A stretch of 64,000 nt of DNA from Pedobacter sp. ASV28 (lineage in GTDB: Bacteria > Bacteroidota > Bacteroidia > Sphingobacteriales > Sphingobacteriaceae), in NCBI RefSeq assembly GCF_016428855.1, contig NZ_JAELTN010000003.1, positions 62,001 to 126,000 of the forward strand. The letters are read 5' to 3'. This document shows positions 62,301 to 64,000 of the stretch, in pieces. A model generated the notes under the pieces. It was not told the origin of the DNA and did no database searches. It saw nothing but the letters and a program-made list of their open reading frames with translations. Both the position numbers and the translations under genes were made by a program. How positions within the stretch are numbered: position 1 is the stretch's first letter; each line of letters opens with the position of its first letter.

Positions 62301-62543
62301 CGTAATATTATTTTGGGCTATACTTTGCCAGCAAAGGCACTTAAAAAGTATAAGATAAATAGCTTAAGATTGTACACTTCAGTAGATAATGTATTTTTCA
62401 TTACCGGAAGCTCTTATCGGGGCATTAATCCAGAAGCAAGGGTAACCTCAGCTTCTTACGCTTCTCCTGTAATTTCCGGTTATCAAAGGGGAGGTTTCCC
62501 AGTTAACCGTACTTATACTTTTGGTCTTGATTTTAACTTCTAA
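59337..62543 (+). CDS. SusC-like TonB-dependent outer-membrane transporter, alginate locus
   Basis: A 1068-residue transporter with signal peptide (about 1-25). A carboxypeptidase-regulatory-like domain follows (about 27-105, IKGVVKSEDGQGIPGVSVTI), then a plug with SMNEVLVVGYGTQKKSTIS, LRIRGASSINANADPLVVVD and VLKDAASSAIYGSRGANGVI, all typical SusC features. The remainder is the barrel, ending TFGLDFNF. It should move alginate oligosaccharides through the outer membrane with the SusD partner encoded 12 bases downstream. It is controlled by promoter 3, bearing the same operators as the regulator's own promoter. Confidence 0.95.
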   Translation: MTLKNRVSSVVFLLLCLLSFGVSAQTVKIKGVVKSEDGQGIPGVSVTIKDTNKGVSTNEKGEYEISVQKGKILEFKSLGYKVHLQGVANATTIDVTLVEDISSMNEVLVVGYGTQKKSTISSAVSKLENKNLDEIPTSRLDNALIGKIAGLTVQNNSSEAGSDPTLRIRGASSINANADPLVVVDGHPIADGLSFINPYDVESIEVLKDAASSAIYGSRGANGVILVTTKKGVADKPKFSVKSYYGLKEAYKVYPILSTTEYTQLLFAEAALRQNDPSVPANAKNIINNNERAAYIIENQISGSPTDWQQEALRNAGIYNLQLNAAGGKKDLRYYVSGNLQQDQGVMKDSENNKGNIRVKLDVNLSPKLMLNVNINPTYTKVQRPAENFTNYYRFPSFLPVYHSAFTAAFVNQNSQWANLRAGDWAQARHFTNLTYAGTMPDGSFWQSTGAVSPFSSTNNTPLSHAEREDRFSESYRFQGGTDLTYNPTKNLSFKTSLGAYYLAREDKTLIRSEARKDGDVNSATITTANTIDILWENTMNYTKSYGNHNFKGLLGFTVQRNSLNGSQQIGYNFPSDDFTTLNQAAYFDQAPILPVNVKTGLISYLGRINYDYQGKYIASASLRTDESSIFGPGNRRGWFPAFSAGWNIASESFMKNSRKWLESLKLRASYGETGNNRITPFSYLDLLFRSNYVFGESTGQVSPGQSPNNVVTYGADITWETTRSTNIGLDIGLFKNKIQLSLEYYRSITDKLLLQQSQQAITGSDSFWTNNGRIRNQGFEIELTSNNIGNKNFNWTTSLNVAANRNKLLKLGGDEPYLFNYGERSEIYASIVGQPYVQFYGYKTDGVWLSQADADAAVASGQTSVLQGYFAAGGVKLKDVNGDNKIDVNDRVIIGSPFPDFTWGLTNTFRYKKFDLNILMQGSQGGQLINGDLYYNESKRQNENYIKNRWVSPANPGDGKTPYFTNGIGADLLLTDYGVESASYAYLRNIILGYTLPAKALKKYKINSLRLYTSVDNVFFITGSSYRGINPEARVTSASYASPVISGYQRGGFPVNRTYTFGLDFNF

Positions 62544-62555
62544 TACCATCATATC

Positions 62556-64000
62556 ATGAAACAAATTAAAAAAATATCAATCCGCTTCATCATTGTGGTA
62601 TCATTGGTCATTGCTTTTACCTCATGTAAAAAATTGGTAGATCAAGAGCCCATATCAAATGAGGCTGTAAAAGATTATTATAAAAATTATAAGGAAGTTA
62701 ATGTAGCCCTCACAGGATGTTACAATGGTATGCAAGAACCATTGACCAATGAATGGCAGTTTACCGAGCTAAGAAGCGATAATGCCCGTCAGCGTTCGGT
62801 AAATAGTACCACGAATGTCAATATGGAACTAAATGTGCTTAACCTTTATACTGCTGGTCCACAGCATCAGCAGATTTATAATTATTGGTTAAGCATGTAC
62901 AAGAATATCCGTAACGTAAATTACGTATTAAGGAGCTTGGGCGTAACCTACGAAAATAACCAATTGGTATTTGGCACGCCAACAGCCGATGTTACAGAAG
63001 CGCAACGAAATGAATTGGTTGGACAAGCTTTGTTCATTAGGGCTTATCATTATTTTAACTTGGTACGTTTGTATGGAGGGGTGTTCTTGGTCACCAAACC
63101 TTTAACAGCGGCGGAAGCCAGAAAGGTAAATCGTTCTTCAGTTAACGATTGCTATAATTTGATTATAAAAGACTTGGAGGCTGCAGCTACCTTGGCCAGT
63201 GCTAAACCATATGGCCAGATCGTCAGTACCGATCTGGGCAGGGCAAATGCTTGGTCGGCTAAAGCCTTATTGGCCAAAGTTTACCTTACTTTACCTGTAC
63301 CACGTGCAGCAGATGCCCTGACCCTGCTGAATGAGGTAATTGCCAATAGTGGATATGGTTTAGAAAGCAACTTTTCTAGGGTATTCTCTATTAATAATGA
63401 AATGAATAAAGAGATTTTGTTCGCCGTAAGGTATAAGGCTGGTCTGGTAGGTTTAGGAAATCCAATGGCCAACCTTTTTGCTCCGGCAAGTAGTGGTGAT
63501 GCTGTAATTAATGGCGATGGAAGTGGTTTTAATTACCCTACAACAAGTATTTATGGCGCATTTACCACAAGTACCACCGGTTTCTCTGATGCCCGTAGGG
63601 ATGTAACGGTTGCTGTTTATGCCAACAGTACCACACCGTATTATGTAAATAAGTTCTTTTCTAAAGTGGTGGTAGCAGGAGATGCGGAAAATGATTTTAC
63701 CGTAATTCGTTTTTCTGATGTGTTATTGATGAAAGCTGAAGCACAGGGCTACGATGGTGCAGCAGGTTCTTCGGTGGGCCTAATTAACCAAATTAGGGAA
63801 AGGGCAGGCGCTGGAAATTATACTACAGGCACCTTCACCTCTGCATTTTATAAATATCCGGCATCAGGCACCGCATCGATTGCCAGCAGTGCAGATTTTC
63901 AAACAGCTTTGCTGAAGGAAAGGCGTCTTGAGTTTGCTTTTGAGAACCAGCGTTTATTTGATTTAATGAGATTTGGCCAGGCAGTAACGACTATGCAGGC
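62556..64000 (+). CDS. SusD/RagB-family glycan-binding lipoprotein (C-terminus cut by window end)
   Basis: The ORF starts with ATG at 62556 and is open to the right edge (about 481 residues). Signal FIIVVSLVIAFTSCKKLVDQ includes a lipobox Cys, so it is a surface lipoprotein. SusD features: EVNVALTGCYNGMQEPLT, the TPR-like segment LVGQALFIRAYHYFNLVRLY with GGVFLV, VIRFSDVLLMKAEAQ, then ERAGAGNY and LLKERRLEFAFENQRLFDLM. It caps SusC and binds its glycan. The last ~30-60 residues are beyond the window. With susC it forms the third transcription unit. Confidence 0.93.
   Translation, partial: MKQIKKISIRFIIVVSLVIAFTSCKKLVDQEPISNEAVKDYYKNYKEVNVALTGCYNGMQEPLTNEWQFTELRSDNARQRSVNSTTNVNMELNVLNLYTAGPQHQQIYNYWLSMYKNIRNVNYVLRSLGVTYENNQLVFGTPTADVTEAQRNELVGQALFIRAYHYFNLVRLYGGVFLVTKPLTAAEARKVNRSSVNDCYNLIIKDLEAAATLASAKPYGQIVSTDLGRANAWSAKALLAKVYLTLPVPRAADALTLLNEVIANSGYGLESNFSRVFSINNEMNKEILFAVRYKAGLVGLGNPMANLFAPASSGDAVINGDGSGFNYPTTSIYGAFTTSTTGFSDARRDVTVAVYANSTTPYYVNKFFSKVVVAGDAENDFTVIRFSDVLLMKAEAQGYDGAAGSSVGLINQIRERAGAGNYTTGTFTSAFYKYPASGTASIASSADFQTALLKERRLEFAFENQRLFDLMRFGQAVTTMQ

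Overview
The window comes from a member of the Bacteroidota, most likely family Sphingobacteriaceae and Pedobacter-like. Base composition is AT-rich. Promoters fit the Bacteroidota pattern (TTTG, then TAnnTTTG) and Shine-Dalgarno sequences are largely absent. There is a SusC/SusD pair, a protein with a type IX secretion sorting domain, a futalosine-pathway menaquinone gene (mqnC), LytS/LytTR-type two-component proteins with beta-propeller sensors, and DUF3857/transglutaminase proteins. The genus is an inference from gene content and style.

Layout, 1-44.7 kb: mostly ordinary chromosomal genes. In order: a truncated Na+/H+ antiporter; ribosomal protein L31 type B; a cluster of a GlmU-like nucleotidyltransferase, tpiA, prmA, an Mpl-type Mur ligase and an XRE regulator; a DJ-1/PfpI protein; a GNAT-like protein; a small acidic protein; a propeller histidine kinase with its LytTR regulator; two Tat-exported ferritin-like proteins; mqnC; an M16 peptidase pair; a convergent run of two DUF3857 proteins and a phosphoesterase/PQQ-propeller fusion; two small lipoproteins; guaB; a TonB-dependent receptor preceded by a 30-residue poly-cysteine leader ORF; a LOG protein; a DUF421 protein; an acyl-CoA carboxylase carboxyltransferase; a MORN-like protein; an M19 dipeptidase; trxB; a GH20 hexosaminidase; a DUF922-like protein; an ECF sigma factor with a putative membrane anti-sigma; and a dicarboxylate symporter with two tandem paralogues.

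Layout, 44.9-64 kb: a polysaccharide utilisation locus that I assign to alginate. The genes in order are a jelly-roll lyase-like lipoprotein, a secreted unknown, a large type IX-secreted protein, a SASA-family acetylesterase, a FadR/GntR regulator, a PL17 oligoalginate lyase, KdgF, an alpha/beta hydrolase, a parallel beta-helix protein, a hexuronate-type MFS transporter, a DehR-like SDR, SusC and SusD (cut by the window end). The model is binding and uptake by SusC/D, periplasmic cleavage to unsaturated monouronate by PL17, import by the MFS carrier, linearisation by KdgF and reduction to 2-keto-3-deoxygluconate by the SDR. The two esterases suggest that acetylated (bacterial) alginate may be the substrate.

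Two regulatory observations stand out. First, three promoters in the alginate locus (before the lyase-like lipoprotein, the GntR gene and susC) each carry two copies of TTGGTnnACCAA, the first overlapping the -7 element in the same register. This defines a likely operator for the locus's own regulator. Second, the TonB-dependent receptor at 28.1 kb follows a short ORF with four consecutive Cys codons, which lie in the 5' arm of a predicted hairpin; this resembles a cysteine-responsive leader. Several dispersed palindromic repeats are also present. I saw no tRNA, rRNA, CRISPR array, prophage or transposase.
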